From NCBI RefSeq assembly GCF_049896245.1, contig NZ_JAFCTX010000015.1, positions 1 through 64,000 on the forward strand: a DNA stretch of 64,000 nucleotides, in the 5' to 3' direction. The stretch's first letter is position 1, and each line of letters opens with the position of its first letter. The position numbers were made by a program, and so were the translations under genes. Below are positions 50,214 to 59,271 of this stretch, in pieces. Under the pieces are notes generated by a model that worked only from the letters and a program-made list of their open reading frames with translations, searched no databases and had not been told where the DNA came from. This DNA comes from Cypionkella sp049896245 (GTDB lineage: Bacteria > Pseudomonadota > Alphaproteobacteria > Rhodobacterales > Rhodobacteraceae).

Positions 50214-51158
50214 ATGCCCGATCCCCTACAGCGCGTCGCGGCCGCCACGCCGCCGAAACTTGCACATCAAATTCGCGGGTTATCCGACCGCACCATCGCG
50301 TGGCTGTTCGTCGCCCCCACGATTTTCCTCCTTCTCGCCGTCAACATCTTCCCGCTAATCTGGACCATCCGCCTAAGCCTCACCAACTTCCGCACCAACC
50401 GCCCGAACAACGCGGTGGAATGGGTGGGCATCGAGAATTACCGCAAGATCCTGACCAACCCCGACACTTGGGCCTCGCTGCAAGCCACCGCCCATTTCCT
50501 GGTCTGGACCATCACGCTGCAAGTGCTGATCGGCTTCACCCTCGCTTACCTGATCAACAAAAAGTTCCGCACCAATGATCTGTGGACCACTTTGATCGTG
50601 CTGCCGATGATGCTGTCCCCCGCCGTGGTCGGCAATTTCTGGACCTTCCTCTATCAACCACAAATCGGATTGTTCAACTATTTCATCGCCTTCCTGACAG
50701 GTACCGATCCCGCCAGCTTCTCCATGATCGGCGAAGTCGCCCTCGCGCCTTGGGCCATCGTCATCGTCGACACCTGGATGTGGACCCCCTTCGTCATGCT
50801 GATCTGCCTCGCTGGCCTGCGCTCGATCCCGCCCTCGATCTACGAGGCAGCCGAATGTGACCGCGCCAGCAAATGGCGGCAATTCTGGACCATCACCCTG
50901 CCGATGGCCCTGCCCTTCCTGATGCTCGCCGTGCTGTTTCGCGGCATCGAAAACTTCAAAATGTTCGATCTTGTCGTGCAACTGACAGGCGGCGGGCCCG
51001 GTGCCACCACGCAACTGACCTCGATTGATCTGAAGCGCGAAGCCTTTGAGAAATGGCGCACCGGCTACGCCTCTGCCTATGCGGTGATCCTGTTTGTCAC
51101 AGTGTTCGGCCTCGCCTCGATCTACGTCAAAGCCCTGAACAAGGTAAAAGACAGATGA
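50214..51158 (+). CDS. CUT1 ABC transporter permease 1 (MalF-like)
   Basis: The 314-residue permease starts MPDPLQRVAAA. Hydrophobic segments include AWLFVAPTIFLLLAVNIFPLIWTI, and the EAA loop reads IYEAAECDRASKWRQFWTITLPMALPF. It overlaps the second permease gene by 4 bases. It forms the heterodimeric channel with that protein. Confidence 0.9.
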   Translation: MPDPLQRVAAATPPKLAHQIRGLSDRTIAWLFVAPTIFLLLAVNIFPLIWTIRLSLTNFRTNRPNNAVEWVGIENYRKILTNPDTWASLQATAHFLVWTITLQVLIGFTLAYLINKKFRTNDLWTTLIVLPMMLSPAVVGNFWTFLYQPQIGLFNYFIAFLTGTDPASFSMIGEVALAPWAIVIVDTWMWTPFVMLICLAGLRSIPPSIYEAAECDRASKWRQFWTITLPMALPFLMLAVLFRGIENFKMFDLVVQLTGGGPGATTQLTSIDLKREAFEKWRTGYASAYAVILFVTVFGLASIYVKALNKVKDR

Positions 51159-52093
51159 GCTATTCCATCACCGAACCCTCCAACCGCCAAAAGTGGATCG
51201 CCGGTGGCTTAGTCATAGCCTACGCCATCCTCACCCTGCTGCCCCTCGCATGGATCATCGCCACCGGCTTCAAAACCCCCGCCGATGCCATCGCCTACCC
51301 GCCAAAGGTGCTGTTCACGCCGTCGCTCGAAGGCTACGTCAACCTGTTCACCTCCCGCTCCCGCGTCACGCCCGAAGACCTCGCGGCGCTTGGCCCACCG
51401 ACCACATGGTATGACACCATCGTGCGGCAATACGGCATGGTGATCACCGGCGCGTCCCGTTACGGCGAGCGGTTCCTGAACTCGGTCATCATCGGTTTCG
51501 GATCGACCTTCCTGTCGGTTTTCTTAGGCACCATCGCGGCTTACGCGTTCAGCCGCTTCAAAGTGCCGCTGAAAGACGACCTTTTATTCTTCATCCTCTC
51601 CACAAGAATGATGCCCCCCATCGCCGTCGCCATCCCGATTTTCCTGATGTACCGCCAGCTTGGCCTGTCCGACACCCACCTCGGCATGATCCTGCTTTAC
51701 ACCGCCGTGAACCTGTCCCTATCGGTCTGGCTGCTGAAAGGTTTCATCGACGAAATCCCCATCGAATACGAAGAAGCCGCCCTGATCGACGGCTACACCC
51801 GCTTCCAGGCCTTTTACAAAGTTGTGCTGCCGCAAGCCGCGACCGGCATCGCCTCCACCGCGATCTTCTGCCTGATCTTCGCATGGAACGAATACGCCTT
51901 CGCGGTGCTGCTGACCTCCGGCACAGCCCAAACCGCCCCGCCCTTCATCCCCACTATCATCGGCGCGGGCGGCAAAGACTGGCCCGCCGTCGCCGCAGGC
52001 GCGACGCTGTTCCTGCTGCCGATCATGATCTTCACCATCCTGCTGCGCAAACACCTGCTGCGCGGCATCACCTTCGGAGCGGTGCGCAAATGA
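51155..52093 (+). CDS. CUT1 ABC transporter permease 2 (MalG-like)
   Basis: The 312-residue permease starts MSYSITEPSNRQKW at an ATG overlapping the previous stop. It has SVIIGFGSTFLSVFLGTIAAYAFSRF and the EAA loop YEEAALIDGYTRFQAFYKVVLPQAATG. A longer frame from 51053 runs inside the first permease gene and is rejected. Its stop overlaps the start of the small membrane-protein gene. Confidence 0.9.
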   Translation: MSYSITEPSNRQKWIAGGLVIAYAILTLLPLAWIIATGFKTPADAIAYPPKVLFTPSLEGYVNLFTSRSRVTPEDLAALGPPTTWYDTIVRQYGMVITGASRYGERFLNSVIIGFGSTFLSVFLGTIAAYAFSRFKVPLKDDLLFFILSTRMMPPIAVAIPIFLMYRQLGLSDTHLGMILLYTAVNLSLSVWLLKGFIDEIPIEYEEAALIDGYTRFQAFYKVVLPQAATGIASTAIFCLIFAWNEYAFAVLLTSGTAQTAPPFIPTIIGAGGKDWPAVAAGATLFLLPIMIFTILLRKHLLRGITFGAVRK

Positions 52094-52278
52094 AAAACTT
52101 TCTCAACGGCATCCTGCACTTCCGCCGTGGCCCGTGGGAGATGCTCGCCACCATCCTGATAGCCCTAGGCGTCTTCATGCTGATGCAACCCTTCGCCTTG
52201 ATCTTGTTCACCTATTCCTTCGTGGTGACGCTTATCGGCACGGTGATGTTCATCATCACCAGCCATTTCCCGGAGTAA
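52090..52278 (+). CDS. Small two-helix membrane protein of sugar ABC operon (GlpU-like position)
   Basis: A 62-residue protein with two hydrophobic segments (MLATILIALGVFMLMQPFAL and FVVTLIGTVMFIITS). It is translationally coupled to permease 2 (ATGA) and lies 3 bases before the ATPase gene, so it is surely translated within the operon. A small membrane protein between permeases and other transporter genes also occurs in the rhizobial glycerol operon glpSTPQUV (glpU). Its role, perhaps assembly of the transporter, is unknown. Confidence 0.75.
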   Translation: MKNFLNGILHFRRGPWEMLATILIALGVFMLMQPFALILFTYSFVVTLIGTVMFIITSHFPE

Positions 52279-52281
52279 GAG

Positions 52282-53376
52282 ATGGCCCAAATCGTCATCA
52301 AAAGCCTGCGCAAAGAATTCGGCGCGTTCACCGCCGTACAATCCTCCAGCTTCACGATCGAGGACGGCGAATTTTTCATGCTGCTCGGCCCCTCTGGCTG
52401 CGGCAAAACCACCACTTTGCGGATGATCGCCGGGCTGGAGTTACCCACCGCAGGTGAGATTTTCATCGACGGGGCTGAGGTTTCCCAAAAGCCCGCCAGC
52501 CAGCGCGACATTGCCTTCGTGTTCCAGATGTTCGCGCTCTATCCGCATATGAATGTGCGCAAGAACATCTCCTACCCCCTCGTCAGCCAAGGCATGAAAC
52601 GCGACCAAGTCCGCGCCAAAGTCAACGAAGTCGCCGAGATTCTCGGCATCACCGCGATCCTGGAAAAGCCCGTCGGCGGCCTGTCCGGCGGCGACCGCCA
52701 ACGCGTCGCCTTGGGTCGCGCCATCGTCCGCGACCCCGCCTGTTTCCTGATGGACGAGCCCCTTGGCGCACTAGATGCGGAATTCCGCGAACATATGGCC
52801 CTAGAACTGCGTGCCCTGCACTACCGCATGCGCGCCACCACGGTTTACGTCACGCATGACCAGCTCGAAGCCATGCAGATGGGCGACAAAATCGTCGTGA
52901 TGAATCACGGTGTTGTCGAGCAATTCGGCCGCCCGCAGGAAATCTACGACTGGCCCGCCACCACCTTCGTCGCCCGTTTCATCGGCTCGCCCGCGATGAA
53001 CCTGCTGAATTTCGACGGCATGGTCGGCAATGGCAGCACCGAAGTCACCCTCTCAGACGCCGCCATCCAAATCCCGCCGATGATCAGCGGCGGCAGTGGC
53101 ACCCTCACCCTCGGCGTGCGCCCCGAACACATCCGCCTCGACGATGCCGCCCCGCTCAAAGCCCGCATCCTCGCCGCTGAATACCTCGGCACCACCCAGA
53201 TCATCACCCTGCAAACCGCCCACGGCCCGGTCAAAGCCCGCATCGCTTCCGACCAGCCCGCCACCATCGGCGACACCACCGGCCTCACCTTCGATCCCCG
53301 TTCGATCACTTTGTTCGACCCCACCGGCCACGCCCTGATCTCTGAGGCAAATCAAAAGGTTCTATCCCATGGCTGA
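52282..53376 (+). CDS. CUT1 ABC transporter ATP-binding protein 1
   Basis: The 364-residue MsmK/UgpC-type ATPase has Walker A GPSGCGKT, Q-loop FVFQMFALYPHM, signature LSGGDRQRVALGRAI (D replaces the usual E or Q), Walker B CFLMDEPLGALDAEFRE and the switch VTHDQLEAM. A C-terminal TOBE/OB region follows from about residue 240 (TLGVRPEHIRL). Its end overlaps the start of a second ATPase gene by 8 bases, so the transporter probably uses an ATPase heterodimer. Confidence 0.9.
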   Translation: MAQIVIKSLRKEFGAFTAVQSSSFTIEDGEFFMLLGPSGCGKTTTLRMIAGLELPTAGEIFIDGAEVSQKPASQRDIAFVFQMFALYPHMNVRKNISYPLVSQGMKRDQVRAKVNEVAEILGITAILEKPVGGLSGGDRQRVALGRAIVRDPACFLMDEPLGALDAEFREHMALELRALHYRMRATTVYVTHDQLEAMQMGDKIVVMNHGVVEQFGRPQEIYDWPATTFVARFIGSPAMNLLNFDGMVGNGSTEVTLSDAAIQIPPMISGGSGTLTLGVRPEHIRLDDAAPLKARILAAEYLGTTQIITLQTAHGPVKARIASDQPATIGDTTGLTFDPRSITLFDPTGHALISEANQKVLSHG

Positions 53377-54361
53377 GGTGATCCTGAACAACGTCTCAAA
53401 ATCCTACGGGGCGCAAACCGCCCTAGACAGCGTCAGCATGACCATCCCCGACGGTGCTTTCGTGGTCTTGCTCGGCCCCACCGGAGCAGGCAAAACCACC
53501 ATCCTGCGCCTTGTCTCGGGCCTTGACACCCCCACCACGGGCGACATCCGCATCAACGGCCAAAGCACAAAAGGCCTCACCCCCGCCCAACGCAATGTCG
53601 CGATGGTGTTCCAGCAATATTCGCTTTACCCGCATCTGACCGTGCGCGAAAACATGGAATTCCCGCTGAAATCGCCGCTGCTGCGTACCCCGCGCAGCGA
53701 GATCACCCGCAAAGTCGCCGAAGTCGCCGAAATCCTGCAAATCTCCCACAAGCTCGACAACAAGGCGACGGCCCTTTCGGGCGGCGAGATGCAGCGCGTC
53801 TCCATCGGTCGCGCGCTTGTGCGCAACCCCGCCGTCTATCTGATGGATGAACCGCTCAGCAGCCTCGACGCCAAACTCCGCGCCGATCTGCGGGTAGAGC
53901 TGAAAAATATCCAAGCCAACCTTGGCGCGACTTTCCTCTATGTCACCCATGACCAGATTGAGGCGATGACAATGGCCACCCATGTCGGCGTTCTCGACCA
54001 CGGAAAACTCGTGCAATTCGGCACCCCGCGCGAGATTTACGAACAACCCGTCAGCATTTATGCCGCAGGTCGCTTGGGTCAGCCGCATATCAACATCCTG
54101 CCCGCCGATCTGTTCGGCCCCGCCCCCGCCAATGCGACGAAAATCGGCCTGCGCCCCGAGCAAATCCAGCAAGGCGCAGGCGAAGATGCGCTGGTGAAAC
54201 GCATCGAACATTTGGGCGATCAAACCCGCCTGCATCTGTCGTTCAAGAACCACGACCTGACCACCGTGACCGAGGCCCACACGCCCTTGCGCAGCGGCGA
54301 CATCCTGAAAATCCAACCGCAGCGCCCGTTCTATTTCGACGCCAACGGCACCCGCATATAA
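53369..54361 (+). CDS. CUT1 ABC transporter ATP-binding protein 2
   Basis: The 330-residue ATPase has Walker A GPTGAGKTT, Q-loop MVFQQYSLYPHL, signature LSGGEMQRVSIGRALV, Walker B VYLMDEPLSSLDAKLRADL and VTHDQIEAMTMA, with a short C-terminal TOBE region (IGLRPEQIQQG). It differs clearly from ATPase 1, like the GlpS/GlpT pair of the rhizobial glycerol transporter. It is followed after 10 bases by the DhaKL fusion gene. Confidence 0.9.
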   Translation: MAEVILNNVSKSYGAQTALDSVSMTIPDGAFVVLLGPTGAGKTTILRLVSGLDTPTTGDIRINGQSTKGLTPAQRNVAMVFQQYSLYPHLTVRENMEFPLKSPLLRTPRSEITRKVAEVAEILQISHKLDNKATALSGGEMQRVSIGRALVRNPAVYLMDEPLSSLDAKLRADLRVELKNIQANLGATFLYVTHDQIEAMTMATHVGVLDHGKLVQFGTPREIYEQPVSIYAAGRLGQPHINILPADLFGPAPANATKIGLRPEQIQQGAGEDALVKRIEHLGDQTRLHLSFKNHDLTTVTEAHTPLRSGDILKIQPQRPFYFDANGTRI

Positions 54362-54371
54362 GGAACCCGCG

Positions 54372-55988
54372 ATGACTCAATTCATGAACAAACGCGAAAA
54401 CATCGTGACCGAGGCGATTGACGGCCTGCTGATGGCCTCGGGCGGGCGACTGGTGCGGCTGGATGGCTACCCGCATATCCGCGTCGTCCTCCGCGCCGAT
54501 TGGGACAAATCCCGTGTTGCCCTCGTCTCGGGTGGCGGCTCCGGCCATGAGCCTGCCCATGCCGGTTTCGTCGGCCCCGGTATGCTGACCGCCGCCGTTT
54601 GTGGCGATGTGTTCGCCAGCCCTTCGGTCGATGCGGTGCTGGCAGGTATCCTCGCCGTCACCGGTCCCGCAGGCTGCCTGCTGATCGTGAAGAACTACAC
54701 CGGAGATCGCCTGAATTTCGGCCTCGCCGCCGAGCGCGCCCGCGCCTTTGGCATGAAGGTCAGCATGGTGATCGTCGATGACGACATTGCCCTGCCCAAT
54801 TTGCCGCAAGCGCGCGGCCTTGCCGGAACCTTGTTTGTCCATAAAATCGCGGGTTACCTTGCCGAACAAGGCCACGATCTGGCGGCTGTCACAAAAGCCG
54901 CCGAAGCCGTGATCGCAGGCGCGACCTCGATCGGCATGTCGCTGGATACCTGCACCGTCCCCGGCTCGGCGAAAGAAAACCGCATCCCGCAGGGCATGGC
55001 GGAACTTGGCCTTGGCATCCACGGCGAACCCGGCGTTGAACAAATCGCTTTCACGGACGCCGCCCATGCCATGACCGCGATGATCGACAAACTTCAGCCC
55101 AGTGACGGCCCGTATGTCGCGCTGCTGAACAACCTCGGCGGCGCGTCTGAATTGGAAATGTCTGTGCTGGCCTATGAACTTCTCCGCTCTCCCCTTGGGA
55201 CTAAAATCAAATACATTATAGGCCCAAGTGCCATGATGACCTCGCTCGATATGCGCGGGCTTTCGATCTCGCTCCTCCCGCTCACCCGCCAAATCGAAAC
55301 CGCTCTCACAGCTCCCGTTCCCCTCACTGCATGGCCCGGTTGTCAGCCGAACACCGCCATCAAAACAAAAACCCTGCCGGATGGGCTGACGCCAATCCGC
55401 CCGATTCCATCCCAACACAAACCCACTAAAGATTTCCTAATCAAATGCTGCCAGATCATGATTTCCTTGGAATCTGACCTCAATGTGCTCGACGCCAAAT
55501 CCGGCGATGGTGACACCGGATCGACCCTGTCAGGTGCCGCCCATGCCCTGATCGACGCCGTCGACCAGCTGCCGCTGTCGGATCACACCCAGCTCTACCG
55601 CGCCATCGGCCTTGAACTCAGTCAAACCATGGGCGGCTCGTCGGGTGTGCTGCTCGCGATCTTCTTCGCCGCCGCTGGCGATGCCGCCTCATCTGGCTTG
55701 ACCATGCGCGATTCGCTACGCGCCGGGCTGGAGCGGATGCAGCAAATCGGTGGCGCAAAACTCGGCGACCGCACGATGATTGACGCGCTGCAACCCGCGC
55801 TTGACGCCCTAGATCACGGCCTGCAAGCCGCCGCAGATGCCGCACGAGCCGGGGCAAACCACACCGCCACCATGCTGACCGCCAAAGCCGGCCGCGCCGC
55901 CTATATCAACGCTGGCAACCTGCAAGGCCATATCGACCCCGGTGCCGAGGCTGTGGCGCGGCTGTTTGAAGCACTTGCCACGAATTGA
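54372..55988 (+). CDS. Fused dihydroxyacetone kinase-type enzyme (DhaK-DhaL)
   Basis: The 538-residue protein is an in-frame fusion. The DhaK half has GGGSGHEPAHAGFVG (54-68), NYTGDRLNFGLA and the covalent-binding histidine H217 in GLGIHGEPGVEQ. A linker around 335-355 leads into the DhaL half with DAKSGDGDTGSTLSGAAHAL and MGGSSGVLLAIFFAAAG. It is ATP-dependent by family. As last gene of a LacI-controlled transporter operon it probably phosphorylates the imported compound or its ketose, such as dihydroxyacetone or a tetrulose. It is separate from, and not closely similar to, the split DhaK/DhaL pair at 8640-10241. Confidence 0.9.
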   Translation: MTQFMNKRENIVTEAIDGLLMASGGRLVRLDGYPHIRVVLRADWDKSRVALVSGGGSGHEPAHAGFVGPGMLTAAVCGDVFASPSVDAVLAGILAVTGPAGCLLIVKNYTGDRLNFGLAAERARAFGMKVSMVIVDDDIALPNLPQARGLAGTLFVHKIAGYLAEQGHDLAAVTKAAEAVIAGATSIGMSLDTCTVPGSAKENRIPQGMAELGLGIHGEPGVEQIAFTDAAHAMTAMIDKLQPSDGPYVALLNNLGGASELEMSVLAYELLRSPLGTKIKYIIGPSAMMTSLDMRGLSISLLPLTRQIETALTAPVPLTAWPGCQPNTAIKTKTLPDGLTPIRPIPSQHKPTKDFLIKCCQIMISLESDLNVLDAKSGDGDTGSTLSGAAHALIDAVDQLPLSDHTQLYRAIGLELSQTMGGSSGVLLAIFFAAAGDAASSGLTMRDSLRAGLERMQQIGGAKLGDRTMIDALQPALDALDHGLQAAADAARAGANHTATMLTAKAGRAAYINAGNLQGHIDPGAEAVARLFEALATN

Positions 55989-56070
55989 TGTGAATCGCCG
56001 CAGGCTGCACTATAACCTGATGGGTGGAAGCGGAAGCGTCCGCTCGCCAGCCCTTCAAGGAGCCCGCCAG

Positions 56071-56481
56071 ATGAAATACGCAATCAAAACTTTAGTTCTC
56101 TGCGCCACCCTCTCCACCCCAGCGCTTGCCGAAGGTGACGCTGACAAGGGCGAGGGCTTGTTCAAACGCTGCCTTGCCTGCCATTCGATCATCGCCGCCG
56201 ACGGCAACGCGGTACAAAAAGGCGGCAAAACCGGCCCCAATCTGTTCGGTGTCATCGGTCGCCCGATTGGCAGCTACCCGGATTTCAAATACGGCACAGG
56301 CCTGCTGGCATTGAACGCCAAGGGAGATGTCTGGGACGAAGCCAAACTCGCCGCCTATATCACCAACCCGACCGCATGGGTGAAAGAGGAATCCGGCGAT
56401 CCGGCGCTCACCGCTAAAATGGCCTTCAAAATGGCTAGCGGAGCCGATGATATGGCGGCGTATCTGGCGACGATGAAGTAA
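56071..56481 (+). CDS. Class I cytochrome c (c2-like)
   Basis: The 136-residue periplasmic cytochrome has a signal peptide ending near PALA before EGDADKGEGLFKRC. The haem motif is CLACH (C34, C37, H38), followed by KTGPNLFGVIGRPIGSYPDFKYGTGLL, and the sixth ligand is probably M117 in AKMAFKM. This resembles Rhodobacter cytochrome c2, an electron carrier between bc1 and oxidases or reaction centres. AAGGAG precedes the ATG. It is unrelated to the sugar operon upstream. Confidence 0.9.
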   Translation: MKYAIKTLVLCATLSTPALAEGDADKGEGLFKRCLACHSIIAADGNAVQKGGKTGPNLFGVIGRPIGSYPDFKYGTGLLALNAKGDVWDEAKLAAYITNPTAWVKEESGDPALTAKMAFKMASGADDMAAYLATMK

Positions 56482-56688
56482 CAGGGGCCGCTCCACCTCA
56501 AATCCAGCGGATTTCAAGCGGCAACTGTCCCAACATCCCCTATAACGCTTGCAGAATCCCGCCATTCGCCCTAAAAACGCCAATGATTGCAGGGTCGGGC
56601 ACACACCACGGCCCTGTCGTTATTGCAGCCAAGACCGGCGGAGCCAACCGCATGGCCAGTGACATATCGAAAAAAGGACCCAAACTAC

Positions 56689-58368
56689 ATGAATTCCAAA
56701 GCTATGGACGAATTTGAAGCACTTTTGAAAGAAAGCTTCGAAATTGACACCCCCGAAGAGGGAACGGTTGTCAAAGGCAAGGTTATCGCAATCGAAGCGG
56801 GCCAGGCCATTATTGATGTCGGCTACAAGATGGAAGGCCGCATCGACCTGAAAGAATTCGCAAATCCGGGTGAGCTGCCGAATATCAACGTCGGCGACAC
56901 CGTGGAAGTCTACCTCGACCGCGTGGAAAATGCCCGCGGCGAAGCCCAAATCTCGCGCGAGAAAGCCCGTCGCGAAGAAGCTTGGGACCGTCTTGAGAAA
57001 GCCTATGCGACCGAAACCCGCGTTGATGGCGCGATCTTTGGCCGTGTCAAAGGCGGCTTCACGGTGGATCTGGGCGGCGCTGTCGCCTTCCTGCCGGGTT
57101 CGCAAGTGGACGTTCGTCCGGTTCGTGATGCTGGCCCGCTGATGGGCATGAAGCAGCCGTTCCAGATCCTGAAAATGGATCGCCGCCGTGGCAATATCGT
57201 GGTGTCGCGTCGCGCCATCCTTGAAGAGTCGCGTGCAGAACAGCGTGCCGAAGTCATCGGCAACCTCACTGAGGGGCAAACCATCGACGGCGTTGTGAAA
57301 AACATCACCGAATACGGTGCGTTCGTCGATCTGGGCGGCGTTGACGGCCTGCTGCACGTCACCGATATGGCTTGGCGTCGTGTCAACCACCCGTCGGAAA
57401 TCCTCGCGATTGGTGAGACGATCAAGGTGCAGGTCATCAAGATCAACAAAGAAACCCACCGCATTTCGCTGGGCATGAAGCAGCTGCAATCCGATCCGTG
57501 GGATGCTGTTGAGAAACTCTATGCCATCGGCACCGTGCACAAAGGCCGCGTCACCAACATCACCGATTACGGCGCCTTTGTGGAGCTGGAAGCCGGTGTT
57601 GAAGGCCTCGTCCACGTCTCGGAAATGTCTTGGACCAAGAAAAACGTCCACCCCGGCAAGATCGTTTCGACCTCGCAGGAAGTGGAAGTTATGGTTCTGG
57701 AAATCGACAGCACCAAACGCCGCGTGTCCTTGGGCCTCAAACAGACCCAGCGCAACCCGTGGGAAGTGTTTGCCGAAACCCATCCGATCGGCACCAACAT
57801 CGAAGGCGAAGTCAAGAACATCACCGAATTCGGTCTGTTCGTGGGTCTCGACAACGACATCGACGGCATGGTTCACCTCTCTGACCTGTCATGGGATCAG
57901 CGCGGCGAAGACGCCATTGCGAATTACCGCAAGGGCGACACCGTCACCGCGTCTGTTACCGAAGTTGACGTCGAGAAAGAGCGTATCTCGCTGTCGATCA
58001 AAGCCTTGGGCGAAGACACCTTCACCGATGCGGTTGATGGCGTGAAACGTGGCGGTATCATCACCGTCGTGGTGACCGCGATTGAAGAAGGCGGCGTTGA
58101 GGTTGAATACAACGGCGCGAAAAGCTTCATCCGTCGTTCCGACCTGTCGCGGGAACGCGCCGATCAACGCCCCGAGCGTTTCAGCGTTGGCGACAAGATC
58201 GACGTGCGCGTCACCAACATCGACCCGAAGACCCGCCGCATGGGTCTGTCGATCAAAGCGCGTGAGATCGCTGAAGAGAAAGAAGCTGTCGAGCAGTATG
58301 GTTCGTCCGATTCGGGCGCCAGCTTGGGCGACATCCTCGGTGCCGCTCTGAAGGGCGACAAGAACTGA
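56689..58368 (+). CDS. rpsA: 30S ribosomal protein S1
   Basis: The 559-residue protein carries six S1 RNA-binding domains. Repeated signatures are visible, such as GVVKNITEYGAFVDLGGVDGLLHVTDM, GRVTNITDYGAFVELEAGVEGLVHVSEM and GEVKNITEFGLFVGLDNDIDGMVHLSDL. The start at 56689 has AAAAAGGA. Codon choice is more biased than in neighbouring sugar genes, as for a highly expressed gene. A GC-rich hairpin terminator follows. Confidence 0.97.
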   Translation: MNSKAMDEFEALLKESFEIDTPEEGTVVKGKVIAIEAGQAIIDVGYKMEGRIDLKEFANPGELPNINVGDTVEVYLDRVENARGEAQISREKARREEAWDRLEKAYATETRVDGAIFGRVKGGFTVDLGGAVAFLPGSQVDVRPVRDAGPLMGMKQPFQILKMDRRRGNIVVSRRAILEESRAEQRAEVIGNLTEGQTIDGVVKNITEYGAFVDLGGVDGLLHVTDMAWRRVNHPSEILAIGETIKVQVIKINKETHRISLGMKQLQSDPWDAVEKLYAIGTVHKGRVTNITDYGAFVELEAGVEGLVHVSEMSWTKKNVHPGKIVSTSQEVEVMVLEIDSTKRRVSLGLKQTQRNPWEVFAETHPIGTNIEGEVKNITEFGLFVGLDNDIDGMVHLSDLSWDQRGEDAIANYRKGDTVTASVTEVDVEKERISLSIKALGEDTFTDAVDGVKRGGIITVVVTAIEEGGVEVEYNGAKSFIRRSDLSRERADQRPERFSVGDKIDVRVTNIDPKTRRMGLSIKAREIAEEKEAVEQYGSSDSGASLGDILGAALKGDKN

Positions 58369-58392
58369 TCTGACCTCACGGTTGGTGAAAAG

Positions 58393-58416
58393 GGGCCCCG
58401 CAGCAATGCGGGGCCC
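58393..58416 (+). terminator. rpsA terminator
   Basis: GGGCCCCGC (58393-58401) pairs with GCGGGGCCC (58408-58416) over a 6-base loop and is followed by TTT, 25 bases after the rpsA stop. Confidence 0.85.
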
Positions 58417-58548
58417 TTTGCTTTGGCACCTTTAGCTTGCAATTTTGTTTGTGCCTTTGGAAATTATGCCTATAGTCCAATGCGTAACAGGTTGGCACGG
58501 CCGAGAATCCCAAAACCGGGGCGCGGCACCACTAGGGGGATATCGCGG

Positions 58549-58830
58549 ATGATACGGTCTGAACTGATCCAAAAAATCGCGGATGAAAATCCGCACCTGA
58601 CGCAGCGCCATGTTGAACGCATCGTCAACACGGTGTTTGAAGAAATCATCGAAGCCCTCGCCAAAGGCGACCGGGTCGAATTGCGCGGCTTTGGCGCGTT
58701 TTCGGTGAAAGCCCGCGATGCCCGCGTGGGGCGCAATCCGCGCACCGGTGAGGCTGTCAGCGTCGAGGATAAGAAGGTTCCGTTCTTCAAAACCGGCAAA
58801 CTGCTGCGCGATCGTCTCAACGCCAAATAA
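58549..58830 (+). CDS. ihfB: Integration host factor subunit beta
   Basis: The 93-residue HU/IHF-fold protein starts MIRSELIQKIADENPHLTQRHVERIVNTVFEEI. It carries GDRVELRGFGAFSVKARDARVGRNPRTGE, with the DNA-intercalating proline in the arm region GRNPRTGE. Position right after rpsA is typical of IhfB. ATG at 58549 has AGGGGGA upstream. Confidence 0.95.
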   Translation: MIRSELIQKIADENPHLTQRHVERIVNTVFEEIIEALAKGDRVELRGFGAFSVKARDARVGRNPRTGEAVSVEDKKVPFFKTGKLLRDRLNAK

Positions 58831-58893
58831 GCCGCATTGCGCATCGGCGCGATCGCCCCAATAGTGGGTCAGCACCTGCAAAAAGGCGGTCCG

Positions 58894-59256
58894 ATGTTTC
58901 GTTACCTGCGTTATCTGATTTTGGCAGCCGTGGGCCTTGCCCTGCTGATAGTGGCCTTGGCCAACCGCACCCCTGTTTTGCTGAAAGCCGTGCCCGATGA
59001 CTTTGCCGCCTTTCTGGGCGTGACCTGGCAGATGCAGCTTCCGGTTTTCGTCGTGCTGTTCGGTGGCATCGTGATTGGCGTGCTGGTGGGCTTTTTGTGG
59101 GAATGGGCGCGCGAGCATAAGCATCGTGCGACCGCTTCGACCAAAACCCGCGAAGTCACCAAGCTGGAACGCGAACTCGCCAATATGCGCGACGCCACCT
59201 CGGTTCCGCAACAAGATGAGATCATCGCCCTGCTCAACCGCCCGAAAGCCAAGTAA
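58894..59256 (+). CDS. LapA/DUF1049 domain membrane protein
   Basis: The 120-residue protein has two transmembrane segments (YLRYLILAAVGLALLIVALANRTPV and LPVFVVLFGGIVIGVLVGFLWEW) and a basic, coiled C-terminus (TKTREVTKLERELANMR) in the cytoplasm. The family is related to LapA of the lipopolysaccharide assembly regulators, and the location after ihfB matches many proteobacteria. AAAAGGCGG precedes the ATG. Confidence 0.85.
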   Translation: MFRYLRYLILAAVGLALLIVALANRTPVLLKAVPDDFAAFLGVTWQMQLPVFVVLFGGIVIGVLVGFLWEWAREHKHRATASTKTREVTKLERELANMRDATSVPQQDEIIALLNRPKAK

Positions 59257-59271
59257 TGCCAAAGTTTGACC

